The notes beneath the pieces are model-generated. The model did not search any database. It worked only from the letters and a program-made list of their open reading frames with translations, and was not told the origin of the DNA. From Neelides folsomi (lineage: Eukaryota; Arthropoda; Collembola; Neelipleona; Neelidae), in assembly GCA_034687125.1 (NCBI GenBank), contig JAQGBZ010000008.1, positions 310,001-374,000 of the forward strand: 64,000 nt of DNA, read 5' to 3'. The position numbers and the translations under genes were made by a program. Shown here in pieces: positions 28,701 to 38,992 of the stretch. Positions within the stretch are counted from its first letter, which is position 1, and each line of letters starts with the position of its first letter.

Positions 28701-29933
28701 CAAAGGATATTACAATGTTTGATTGAATAAACAGATGAAGGAAAAGTATACAAGATTGTTCAGTGGCGAGACGTGGAAGGGGAGAGCCATTCAGAACTTA
28801 TTGACATATTGGAAGGAACTTACCCGGAGCCAGTGCGGGCCATGGATATTTCATCTACAGTGAGTTGTCATTTTCTAGACTTCACGTCGGCTGCAGGAGA
28901 CTTCAGGAGCTAATCAAATATTTTATTATTAGTACAAGTCAATCTACGTCGGCTCTGACTTCCGAGTGAGGCAAATTGGAGTGAATCCGTGCAGAGCACG
29001 TTATGACAACTGCGTTCGATGTGTACGAGATCCATATTGTGGTTGGGACTCGAAAGAAGGAATCTGCAAGCCATTTGCTCCTGGGTAAACTCAACATTTC
29101 CCGTCGCCAATCAATTCTGATCATTTTATATTGAAGGAAAATATGCATAATAAAATGTTCCTTTTTTAGACTCTTGCAAAGCGTAGGAGGAAACGGAGCA
29201 ATTTGCAATTGCCGCCGTTGTTCGCAGCAGAAGCGTATCACTGCTAACTTTGGCCAGAGCTTACATTTGACATGTTCGGTGACTTTGCCAGGACATGGAG
29301 CGTCGTCACTTATTTCCCCTTATAAATGGTTTCACTTCCCCGCTTCCCCCGCAAATCCCCAACAACCCACTGCCATTAAATACAGGTAATTTAAAAGGAA
29401 TTGAATTTATATTCATAGCTATCATATGAGAATGTATCTGTGTAATTGTAATTAATTATGTAAATTATGGCATTAAATTAAAATTATTACTTCGATGATT
29501 TAGCACTGAGAAGCACGTGCTTACGGCCGACCGTGGGCTTGTCGTTTTAAGTGTGAGTGAATCCGATGCGGGTCAATGGCAGCTTCGATATGACGAAAAG
29601 GACATTTCCCTCACCCTCTGCTCCTACAATGTGACAGTGGAAGTTCAGAAATGTGCAGCTCCAACGGGAGCCACAGACTTCCAGAAAGTCTACGCTGACT
29701 GGTGCAACGAGTTCCAGAAGTACAAGAATGCCATGCAGAGCTGGCAAAGGAGACAAGAAGTGAGTTTAATTACTCTTTAATCATAATTAAAATTATAATA
29801 AAAACTTTTTTACTAATCATTTCTTGTTATGTTGCAGCAATGTGGGAAGAAGGGGAGCAGTAGCGGTGACCTGAGTTCCAACCAACAAACCCATCCTAAT
29901 GACGTTTACACACCGAGTCATCCTTACGGCTGA
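10716..29933 (+). CDS. Sema2a: Secreted class-2 semaphorin (Sema2a-like), 5' exon(s) missing
   Basis: Axon-guidance ligand of the extracellular space; class-2 semaphorins are known to signal through plexin B. Fourteen exons: 10716-10803, 24209-24260, 25529-25591, 26293-26400, 27190-27332, 27460-27587, 27687-27917, 28079-28315, 28437-28616, 28735-28859, 28933-29084, 29170-29385, 29504-29759, 29838-29933 (TGA). All junctions are GT..AG and in phase, giving 690 residues. Sema domain is about residues 1-465, with landmarks such as CGKRYYRTF, CGTNAHNPKDW, SGTNAEFTKADT, EYVYFFFRE and NWATYLKARLNCS. PSI domain is about 470-500 (CVRCVRDPYCGWD). One Ig-like domain is about 510-610, followed by a short tail with QKVYADWCNEFQKY. 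There is no membrane anchor, so it is secreted. Fly Sema2a is about 720 residues, so only roughly 30-40 N-terminal residues (signal peptide) are missing; the first exon begins with two bases of a split codon. The Ig F-strand cysteine appears replaced. Class assignment is firm; the a/b paralogue is not. Confidence 0.96.
10804..24208 (+). other. 13.4-kb intron of the semaphorin gene
   Basis: This intron lies between the exon ending CTC TAC ATC GGT GCT AT and the exon starting G GAC AGA ATA. Donor is GTGAGT and acceptor is TTTTCAG. No exon is missing inside it, because the flanking codons join in phase into the conserved GAM-DR motif. Open frames within it (for example a 158-codon frame on the minus strand at 18664-19140) resemble no family I know and lack supported splice sites. 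The sequence is moderately GC-rich for this window and shows almost no simple repeats, as expected of a regulatory-rich intron in a developmental gene (inference). Confidence 0.75.
16139..16150. repeat. Poly-G run (12 G)
   Basis: Twelve consecutive G residues follow a GGAGGGA tract inside the long semaphorin intron. This is the longest G homopolymer I noticed in the window. It may vary in length between individuals or be a sequencing weak point. Confidence 0.85.
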
Positions 29934-29967
29934 TCAAACGTCCAAACTTAGGATTTTCTATTAATCT

Positions 29968-29973
29968 AATAAA
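29968..29973 (+). terminator. Polyadenylation signal AATAAA of the semaphorin gene
   Basis: A canonical AATAAA hexamer lies 35 bases after the TGA stop at 29931-29933, implying a very short 3' UTR. The position is right for a polyadenylation signal, but use of this site was not shown. Confidence 0.6.
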
Positions 29974-31476
29974 CAATTGTATTAAATTAATTTGTACATA
30001 AACTGATACCGCAAATTTAACCTTATCTGCGATCCTTTTTAATATTGTAAGGATTAGCTTTAGGATTAAAATATTATCAAATTTATAAACACCACGCATT
30101 TCATATAGACGTGAGTGAAATCATCTATTGGCTAGATATTTGCAATAACTTTAAATAGACCTCATTTATTATATTTTTTCTTATCCTGTTGCAATTTTAA
30201 AGTAAATTATTAAATAATTTTTATTTCAAAGCTAACATTGTTTTAACTGAATGAAACTTTCAGCATTTTCTTGTTTTACTTTCCAAATAAGCATTTGATG
30301 AATTTTAACAGTTTTTTTTAATATAATGATAAACTAAATAATGACAAATATTCGTAAATGTTAATAAGATAAAAGAAATAAAGACGCTATTATATACTCA
30401 ATTTATCATGAAATCTCTATACCGTAACATTAAGATAGATTCAGAGTCTCTCTTTGATTTCTTTGTTTTAATTTTTTTGTTAAATACAAGTTCAATACAC
30501 TGACTTTAAATTGACTTTTAGTCATTAACTCTCCACTGGAGTTGTTCTCGTGTTGTATTATTATTTTAAAACACTTTAACTCCTATTTACTATTAAATAA
30601 CACTTTAAGGAAGGGAGTACTTATTTATACGTTTAACGTACTTTACACATCATTGTCGATGGAATTATTCTTTATATTTCCCTATTCTCCCAATTTAGTC
30701 ATTTTTTATATATTAAATTTTGTATTATGTGGTGTCAATAATTGAACAATTGTTAATTGTTTTATCTTTAAAATGATTGGTATGAATGAATTGAATCGTT
30801 GAATGAAGACACTTTTATATAACTAATAAATAAGTAAATAACATGTCAACTTATTAGAATAGTAATTATTATAAAAATAAATTATCCAATTTGTATTATA
30901 ATAACGACGATTTGAATTTGTAATTAAGTGACGTATGTAACCTAGTGTAATTAAGTAATGATAAATTGCAAATTATTATTAGCATATATCATCCTGAAGC
31001 CGAAAATATGATTTTTTGCTAAAAAGAAAAAAGAAAGACGTGTACAAAAAGTATTGTAAAATATTCATGTTGAATGATGTGTGCGAATAAAACGCGTGGA
31101 CCTTTGAGCGTTTAAGATATTGCGAATAATGGAAAACGTGAAGAATGAATGAAAGATTTAATGTTTTTAATAAAATAATATAAATAAATATCGAGTCGTC
31201 AATTATTGCTTACCTAGATAATAATAATGCATAATAAAAAATATCATACTCATTCTAATTATATTATCCATTTTAATTGATATTCCACAAATAAGTAAAG
31301 AAGCTTAAACGACATTAGTGACATTTTAATGTCGATTAATAAAGCATAAAACAGCCTAATTCTAATTAAAATAAATAGTCTTGAATTAGGAAAAGAGAAA
31401 AGGGAAACCTTTTGAATGTTGAACCATTCAATCCATCAATCTCATTATATAGTGGGAATGGAGGGAAATGTTGGAA
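29974..31476. other. AT-rich intergenic DNA
   Basis: About 1.5 kb of AT-rich sequence lies between the semaphorin 3' end and a repeat/transposon block. I see no gene here. The only open frame of note (about 30542-30745) is AT-biased and has no recognisable product. Confidence 0.6.
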
Positions 31477-31523
31477 GGGAAACTCTCGTCTTAGGGCAAC
31501 ATCCGGGCAAAATGAGAAATTTC
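31477..31523 (+). repeat. Left copy of a ~47-bp direct repeat bracketing the transposon
   Basis: This stretch contains the core CTCTCGTCTTAGGGCAACA and is nearly repeated, in the same orientation, at 33319-33365. It ends about 54 bases before the left terminal inverted repeat of the decayed transposon. Differences between the copies are a few substitutions and a 2-base indel. It is far too long to be a target-site duplication of a cut-and-paste element. Confidence 0.8.
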
Positions 31524-31945
31524 TTCATTCCTTTCGATTCTATTGGAAATGACGAGAAAGCTGTGAAGGGACCCAAGTAACCACACCATATCTATTTGAT
31601 ATCAATTTCATGTCAATGATGTAAAATCTGGGTCTTGTAAATGTGTTGATATCTATGTTATTATTAAAATTGTTATTTTATGTACAGTGAAACATTTTAC
31701 ATGATATTTATATATAATAGATATAAATTACTTTATACCAAAGATATGATATAAAATATATAGAAATTTTACATCCATGAGTTTATAAGTTGGAGTTTGC
31801 GCACAAAAAGGAGAGGGAAAACCAACCAAATGAAATGAAATCATTAGATATAAATGGATTAACAGTTAATAATAATAAGTATGTCATTAAATTAAGTTAT
31901 AATTTTTGTGAAAGGTGTGTCGAAAAGGGGGAATGGGCAGATAAA

Positions 31946-31985
31946 GTAATAATGCCTTTAATTAATTAATTAAAGGCATTATTAC
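31946..31985. repeat. Perfect 40-bp palindrome
   Basis: The sequence GTAATAATGCCTTTAATTA is followed directly by its reverse complement around a short AT centre, with no mismatch. It lies inside the decayed transposon, 3' of the left subterminal repeats. It could form a cruciform or a hairpin in RNA. It may be the relic of a smaller nested insertion. Confidence 0.9.
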
Positions 31986-32007
31986 TCTAATTTACCGTAA
32001 TTTGTTT

Positions 32008-32040
32008 AGGTATTGTTAGAAAAAATTTCTAACAATACCT
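32008..32040. repeat. Perfect hairpin (15-bp arms, 3-base loop)
   Basis: AGGTATTGTTAGAAA is followed by three bases and then its exact reverse complement. It lies 22 bases after the 40-bp palindrome and immediately before the transposase remnant, so it may be part of the transposon's regulatory or structural region. Confidence 0.9.
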
Positions 32041-32434
32041 AAAAAGATAAGTAAAAACTTTCCAAAAGAATTTTCACGTAAACCTAGAAGCTTGAAAGAA
32101 ATTGATCATTGCAAAGCAACTAAGTACAGAACATTTTTGCTTTACACAGGTCCAATAGTATTAAAGAATAATTTATCTAAAAAGAAGTATGACCATTTTA
32201 TGATTTTGCATTGTGCTATGTACATTTTATTATCGTCAAATTCTCATTTTAAATTGGAATAACATTGCAAAAAAGTTAATGCTTTTGTTTGTTAATTTAA
32301 CCTCAAAAAATTTAATTGTTTATAATGTACATTCCTTAATTCACATTTGTGATGATGCAATTAATTTTGGATCACTTAATTTTATATTAGCATTTTCCTT
32401 TGAAAATAGTATGGAGTTATTTAAGAAACTCATT

Positions 32435-32482
32435 AGATCTAAAAGCGACGAATTCTCTAGATCTAAAAGGGACGAATTCTCT
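32435..32482 (+). repeat. 24-bp tandem duplication within the transposase remnant
   Basis: AGATCTAAAAGCGACGAATT plus four bases is repeated once immediately downstream with one substitution. It adds eight codons in frame (RSKSDEFS / RSKRDEFS). It is a local duplication that fits relaxed selection on a dead element. Confidence 0.9.
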
Positions 32483-32724
32483 CAAGTGATTTTCAGAATT
32501 AAATGCATTTTGTGATAGTCAAGAAAATACATATAATTTTACAATAAATAAAGAGGTTATCTTAATAAAAGAGAATTGTTATTTAACAACGGCAAATAAA
32601 TTTGTAATTATTAATAATGTTCTTAATAATACCGTATTATGTAGAAGGTTTTTTTATCTAAACCTTATTATAATTATCCATTTTCTAGTGATTCCTTTTC
32701 ATTTTGTTATGTTAATAAATTGTC

Positions 32725-32879
32725 TATACTCTATTCCATTTGAGAAGATTATTGAGAATTGAATCATGTTACTTGACCGGGCAATCGAATGTCATGTCAC
32801 CCGTAAATAATTTCTACAGGAAATAATATCGGTTTATTGATTCAATTCTCAATAATCTTCTCAAATGGAATAGAGTATA
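32725..32879. repeat. 42-bp perfect inverted repeat with 71-base spacer
   Basis: Arms are 32725-32766 and 32838-32879, starting TATACTCTATTCCATTTGAG and pairing without mismatch over 42 bases. The left arm continues the broken transposase frame (LYSIPFEKIIEN). The right arm therefore looks like an inverted copy of transposon-coding DNA, or the pair is a small nested foldback element. Confidence 0.9.
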
Positions 32880-33318
32880 ATTAAATAGAATATGATAAAG
32901 GTGCTATAAAAACTAAATGTATAATCATACAATCTGATGATGCTTTATGGTCAAATATTGTGATTCCATTTGTCAACTCTATTCATATAAGTTAATTTGA
33001 ATAAAATCTTAGTAATTGATTAACTTTATGATTAAATTATAAATGCTTATTTGAATATAATTTCATAATACATGATTTAAATTTGAGATAATATAATCAT
33101 ATGGGACTAAATACTGTCAATAATTTATGTTTATACCACATATATTTGATATCAAATTTACATCATTAAACATGTCTACTTTGAGTAAATATAATATCAA
33201 TTTGATATAAAATAGAATTTACATCAAATTGATAAAATATAGCCGGACAAGTTGATATAAATCCGATATTTCTTGAATACATCAAATAGATATCAAATAG
33301 ACACGTTTTGGTTACATG

Positions 33319-33365
33319 GGGAAGCTCTCGTCTTAGGGCAACAGCTGGGCAATGAGGGAAATTTC
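33319..33365 (+). repeat. Right copy of the ~47-bp direct repeat bracketing the transposon
   Basis: This is the near-identical partner of 31477-31523, beginning three bases after the right terminal inverted repeat. Both copies share CTCTCGTCTTAGGGCAACA and a trailing AATGAG..AAATTTC. Confidence 0.8.
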
Positions 33366-34940
33366 ACAGAAACTACTCCATAACGTCATAAAATGAGAGT
33401 AAATGAAATCGAGAACTTTCCTTCCCAAAATATCCCGCCAAATTAAATGGACAATTAATACATTTGAGTGTAATTAAATATAATGCCTTTAAAACCTATT
33501 TAACTTCACTGACGATTTCACATTATTTTTAATCTTTCTTTAAATTTTTAGCAAATGTTTGAATGTGCTTTTTCTGGTTAGTAATCATCTGATCATCAAT
33601 ACAAACATTTAGCCGTGCTCATTATGCAATATCATTAAAATAAATCACAATTATTGAATGATTAAACTTTTTATTCAATTTTCATTTATCATTTCATCTA
33701 TGAATAATATGGATGTTTAATAAATATTTCAGAACTTAATACATAGCGAATAGTCTTATTATTTTAATTCAATTTGACGTCGGTTAAGAATTCATCCATT
33801 TACGAATAAATAAATATTAGTAAACTACAATTATCAATAAATATTTTTGGTTCATTTCATCAAATCTGCAATTTCAGAGCCCCATTGCTAAATTCTCAGA
33901 TCGTTAAATGGAAAATTAATCGTATTGCTATCATTCTGCAAATTGCACAGTGAGTAATAAAATTAATAATGAACACGGAAAGCACACCATTAATTAATTA
34001 CAACAAGTGGAAACACATCTGATTTTAGAGAAACGTAGAAAAAGCTTGCAATTTTAAGGAATGTTCAGATAAAGATCATTTCCGTAAAAAATTAACATTA
34101 AACTTTCCCGCTAATTCATTTACAAAAATTGAATAGTTTTAAATTTTAAAATGTGATCAAACTACAAAGGTAGCGTACAAATTACAAAACTGGCCACATG
34201 ATTAGTTGTGATTAATTGAAGTGTGAATTTATGTAATATAAATAGTATTGTGTCTCTTTAGTGGAATTCAAACTATACGTTACCTACATAATAAATATTA
34301 TACTTTCAACAGAACATATTAATCCAATAAATAATAAAAATTAAGTTAAACTGTTTTAAATTAAAAATTGTTATTTACTGGTATAAATAGAGATGTCTAT
34401 TTTGTGATTAAGGTACGTAAAAGATTGGACTATACTAATATTCCAATTAAACAGTTTAATTTTTTTAATAGTTAGTAATTAGTTGTATCTACTATTATAA
34501 TATGTAGTATTTTACCTATTTTAGAATCAACTATAGCGAGCAACTATCAGGTAATCCAATATTAATTAATATATTTAAAAATATATCTTTCTTTTATCGT
34601 ATTATTCATTGATGTTTAAAAACTAGTTAAATAATTTAACATCTGTATACTATATATCTTGGTTTTGGGGTAAAACAATTGCCAACATCTTATTAGATGC
34701 GCAACTATACAATTTAAATACTCAATACAATTTTTTTAAATAATAAATGACAGCACAAGAATCTCAAATAACTCATATAATAATAAATTAACTTGAAATA
34801 AATAACTGAATTTCCTCCACCAAACATACGTGATTAAAATTGAAAAAGACTTTTTCTTTCTTCTCCCATAAGTATTTTAAGTATATAATTAAATATTTAT
34901 GAAAGCTTTGCAGTTAAGTAATAGAAAATACAAGCGCTTT
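33366..34940. other. AT-rich intergenic DNA
   Basis: About 1.6 kb of strongly AT-rich DNA lies between the transposon block and the 3' end of the Sec63 gene. I see no open frame of note, no known repeat and no RNA gene. It contains the 3' UTR of the minus-strand Sec63 gene, but I found no canonical polyadenylation hexamer close to its stop. Confidence 0.6.
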
Positions 34941-37900
34941 TTAATCTTCATCTTCCTCCTCCACGTCTTCATCTGAGGCATATTCGGATTCTTCGGTTTC
35001 TTCTTTCTTCTCCTCCTCATCGCTTGAAATGTCCCATTGCGGATGCGTCTCTTCAATCTTCTTTTCTTCTTGAACGTCCAGCTATAAAGAAAAATGAGAA
35101 TTTTTAATTTAGAAAAATAAAATTCCATACAAAAATTAATAATCGGTAATTACTAATTAATAAATACTGAATTACTATTAAGATTTTTAATTGTCTTACT
35201 TTAATATCTCGTAATTGATCAAAACCCATAAAGGAGTCGGACCGTAAACAAACTGTGAATGTATAATGGCCGATTTTTCTAGGTGCAGTAAATTGAAGCT
35301 CACATTCTTCTTTATCGACCAGGTCGGTAACGAAGTAAGGAGCAGTAATGAGCTGACGATTCTTTCTATCACATACATATGTCCACCAATACTCTTGTTT
35401 TGTCTAAATGGATTTGCAACTCATTAGTTTTAATCATCAATTAAATGTATTTTTTTCATTAATTAGGATATTTATAAACATATATTAATTTACTTCAGGA
35501 AAGTAAGGACAATGAACAGGATGAGAAACTTTGCTTTTTCCTTCCAAAGCTCGTTCTTTATTTTTCGCCAATTTAATTTGACATTTTTCCCATTCTGCGT
35601 CGTCGTCCTCAACCGATGACTGCTTATCCTTTAATTAAAAAAAATCAATATTTGATCTCATTTTTACGTTTAAACTTTTAATAAAATTATCATCAATAAT
35701 TATATTATAAAACTTTACATTGTGTAAAAAAACAAACGAATGAAAAGATATTTATAATTATGTTAATCTAAATATAAAAATTACATTTTCGGGGTCGGCC
35801 GAACTATGCTCGTTATCGGACCCTCCATCATCAGAGTTAGTTTCAGAATCGGAATCTTCTGGGTCAGGAAGTTCTTGTAAATCTTTAGGTCTTTCATCAT
35901 CAGAATCTTCTTCATCGGGTTGTTTAGATTTCTTTTCTTTTTCTGGTGCAACTGGCACAACCACAGGTTTAACTTTTTTCTGTTGTTTTCCACCTTTCTT
36001 TCCGCCTGCTTTCTTCCCACCTCCTTTCTTATTTTTCTGCCAAACCGGCTTCTTATTCTAAATTAAACAAATTTCCTATTCAGTTAAGAAATTACACAAA
36101 CTTAAATGGGTAAAATAAAGTAAGGTATCAATTATAGATATACTTTTTAAAAGAATTATGTGCCTATGTATGTGTTAAGCTAAAACTCACCTGAGGTTGC
36201 TGTTGACTTTCTGATTCTCCGTCTTTATTTTCTTTGTCTTCATCATTAAACTCTTCAGTTGGGACGATTCCTGAATTTTTGCTTACGCTGGCTTCTCCCC
36301 TTAAAAGACTTCCCATGCTATTTCTAGTTAAAGTCACAGTGACGGTCACAATGGCTCCAGCCGTCACAACAGTCGACTCTTCGTCGTCCAATACTAATGA
36401 AGTAATGAATAGCATTTAAAATATATATTAAAAATGCAATTAATTGTTAATCTTAATTAATAATTAATGACAAATTACCTTCACATTGAACTTTAAAATC
36501 AATGAGCGGCATTGATGAGCAAACTTTGAGAACATCATTATATTCGTCACTCGTGAGGTTTTTGAAAAGCGACCGCCGATCGTCTTCCTTCATCGTGCAA
36601 AATTGCTGGATAGATCGAACTTGACGCTTCTTCCCCATAAAAAACTTCTGACTTTCGTCGGTGTGAGGAAGTTGATGGAGGGGATTTTTATGCTCCCACA
36701 TGGCTTGAACGATCATTGGACTCAATTTCATCACCGATTCAATTGTTTCCAATGTTGGAAGTCGACCAACTTAAATAATAAACATTAAATTAAAAATTAA
36801 TCTTATGTAATTAAAGTATCATTGTAAATTTTGTCTTTTGAACATTGAGAAAGTTTTATTGTTTAAATTTTAGTAAAGAATAAACTTACTTCTTCCGGCA
36901 TGGGCAAGCATAATGAGTTGAGAGACACAAGTGACCATTTCTTGAATGAGGTATGGACATTTCCTCACTACGAGCTGTCGATCCATCTCAAGAGTGTTCT
37001 GCGCCAGAGGAATCCGTGTGAGATGGGCGTGAAGGAGAGCTCGGGCTTTAATTGAATAAATGAAGCAGAGCGGCCTTTCTTTATTTTTTTCATTTAGATT
37101 CGGCAGTTGCTTGATAAGTTGGGGAACTTCTACGTTGTCTGAAAGGCGCTCTTTGATTTGGGAATTGTAACCTTTTTCAAACTCGAGTGATGCAGCGAGA
37201 ACCATTAAGGCTCTCTTAAGAATCATGTTCGGAGTTTTATGAAAAAAGTAATAATACAATTGGGTCGTATCTAATAAAACCTAAAATTTCAAAAATAATA
37301 ATTAGGATAAATGAATAATTTTGATTCTACTAAAACTACGTATCATTTGCTTAATAAAAAGCTCTAATATAATGAAATCTATAAATGGATAAATATAGAA
37401 AAAATCTTACTTTATCTCCCGAGTACTGAATTGATCTGTACCACCAAATTCCAACGGTTGTTGGAAGAGCAATCATAAAAACAAGAGCGTAGAGACCAAG
37501 AACCCAAACTGAATTTTCTTTATCGACAATCCATGAAGGAAGCGCAATTCCAAAACTCATTGCACCGGGGCCATCGGGATTTCCATACCTTTCCCAATTT
37601 TTCCTTGCAGTATCATCAGTCAATGCGTCATAAGCTTAAACAAACACAGAAAATTGTTAAAATAGTGGATTTAAAGGACGAAATATTTATGAATAAAATT
37701 GAAAATATAACAATGTTACGAGTTTATTGAAATTACATTGATCAGTAAATGAAATTACCTTTAGTTAGTTTCATAAAAAGTTTTTCGTCTCCGGTTTCTT
37801 TATCAGGATGGTAAATGAGCGAAAGCTTCCTGTACGCTTTTTTAATTTCGGGAGCTGTGGCACTCTAAACAATTATAAAAAATAAGATTTGATTACGATT

Positions 37901-38611
37901 TAACAGAAATTAATCAAATTCAATAAGTAGTATTACTAGAATGTTGGATTACAAATACAGCTTATTGTTAGTTGTAGACTTAAAGTTAGAAGTACACTTT
38001 AACATTAAAAACCTCAAATAATTTTTTTCCTAATTTAATGATACTTACCAAATCAATACCGAGGATTTCATAAGGGTCAAAATTGGCATACTCATATTCC
38101 GCTTGAGTAATTTTATAGGCCACAAATGCAAAAATGACCCATCCGAATGCCAATGCAATTCTTATTGCGAATCTTTTTAGTTTTCTCTTAGGCTCTTTCT
38201 TCTTTAGAATTCCGTCTTTAATTACACAACCGTCGCATTTACACCGGATCTTCTTATCGCTTTCCTCATCTGAAAAATATTCACAGTTAGATTGCATTTA
38301 AAGAACCTCATCTCATGTTTAAAATCTCAAGAGTCTAACCGCATAATTAAAAAATTACAATATGTTGAATAAAAAATATATAGATAAGATATTGAATTGG
38401 GGGTACGAATGAGATTGAATTAATCCTAATTAATTTAAATATAAAAAATGATGAAATTCGACACAAATTTTGAAATGTCAATCTTACCATGTTTCGGAGG
38501 CTCGGCCCAAAAGTAATAAGTTGATGGGAAAAGGATGAGACCTAGGAAGGCGAGGACGAAGTACATGAACGTACTGCCACTCTCGTCATATTGGAACTTT
38601 TGTCCTGCCAT
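34941..38611 (-). CDS. Sec63: Translocation protein Sec63 homologue (ER J-domain protein)
   Basis: ER membrane J-protein that recruits BiP/Hsp70 to the Sec61 channel for protein import. Eleven exons in 5'-3' order: 38488-38611, 38049-38269, 37759-37864, 37411-37634, 36890-37280, 36479-36769, 36191-36393, 35785-36057, 35494-35628, 35200-35403, 34941-35081 (TAA). All are in phase, giving 770 residues (human 760). The start MAGQKFQYDESGSTF is near-identical to the family N-terminus. Membrane segments lie at about residues 12-33 and 70-95, and a third at about 190-212 (VWVLGLYALVFMIALPTTVG). The J domain (about 104-165) keeps HPD at residues 134-136 and the family motif NWERYGNPDGPGAMSFGIALPSWIVD. 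Sec63/Brl repeats follow, then a Lys/Gly-rich then Asp/Glu-rich linker (exons 7-8), the WWTYVCDRKN block and an acidic C-terminal tail ending EEEDED, which in the family binds Sec62. Introns are about 70-270 bp. Confidence 0.97.
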
Positions 38612-38992
38612 TCCGCCGCTGTTGAAGACCCAGAGGAATTAAATTACTTGGCCCCAAAGCCAAGGAATGATGACGAGAAATCTTGAGATGGCAATCGTCA
38701 CTTCGCGGGATTGACACGTCTCAACTCTTGGATGACAACGAAGCAGAACCACAAAAATCATTTAGTCTCACACTCAACTCAATATCTCACTATTCCCCAA
38801 CTTGGCTTATAACATGCATTTAATGTTAGATTGGTATGTGTATTTAAAAAAGGTATTAATTGCTCTACATGATTTTGAATTGTGTGCAAAATGACAATTT
38901 AAATGATAATAATGACTCTTTATTATTTATAATAATTGGCATAATATTGTATCATTTAATGTTCAATGTTTTATTGACATTTGGATTATGGA
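38612..38992. other. Short spacer between the Sec63 5' end and the TIGAR 3' end
   Basis: About 380 bases. The half next to Sec63 is GC-richer and should hold its promoter and 5' UTR (minus strand). The other half is AT-rich and holds the 3' UTR of the TIGAR-like gene. I see no separate gene. Confidence 0.6.
38919..38924 (-). terminator. Polyadenylation signal AATAAA of the TIGAR-like gene
   Basis: TTTATT on the plus strand reads AATAAA on the minus strand, about 70 bases past the stop codon of the TIGAR-like gene. The position fits; use was not shown. Confidence 0.5.

Larger units (their letters stand above)
32062..32995 (+). pseudogene. Transposase-like remnant (DUF4218-type family), frame-broken
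   Basis: Frame 1 from 32062 reads PKEFSRKPRSLKEIDH, then KATKYRTFLLYTGPIVLK, to a stop at 32260. The reading continues in a second frame (32213-32515) with YNVHSLIHICDDAINFG and FSFENSMELFKKLIR. These blocks match, from memory, a transposase-associated protein family common in Hydra, ticks and other invertebrates (EFSR.PR..ELD.WKATE.R.FLLYTGP, NVHSLIH..DD...FG, FPFENYM). Later fragments near 32570-32700 (ENCYLTTANKF; KPYYNYPFSS) fit the family's C-terminal part but lie in shifted frames. At least two frameshifts, a 24-bp internal tandem duplication and an inverted-repeat insertion make it a dead copy. The N-terminal half is absent. Confidence 0.75.
31577..33315 (+). mobile_element. Decayed DNA transposon with imperfect terminal inverted repeats
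   Basis: The left end starts GTAACCACACC and the right end, read on the minus strand, starts GTAACCAAAACG. Both continue into TCTATTTGATATC and then ATTT.ATGT, so roughly 30 of about 38 terminal bases pair. Inside each end the motif TTGATATCAA and degenerate forms recur several times (near 31595, 31650 and 31690 on the left; 33145, 33200, 33250 and 33290 on the right). Such subterminal repeats are typical of CACTA/EnSpm-like elements. The interior holds a broken transposase-like reading frame, two perfect palindromes and a 42-bp inverted repeat. No clear target-site duplication was seen. Superfamily assignment rests on the transposase resemblance and is tentative. Confidence 0.7.

Noticed and set aside
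36234-36419. Plus-strand frame opposite a Sec63 exon
   Set aside because: It is the antisense shadow of a securely identified coding exon.
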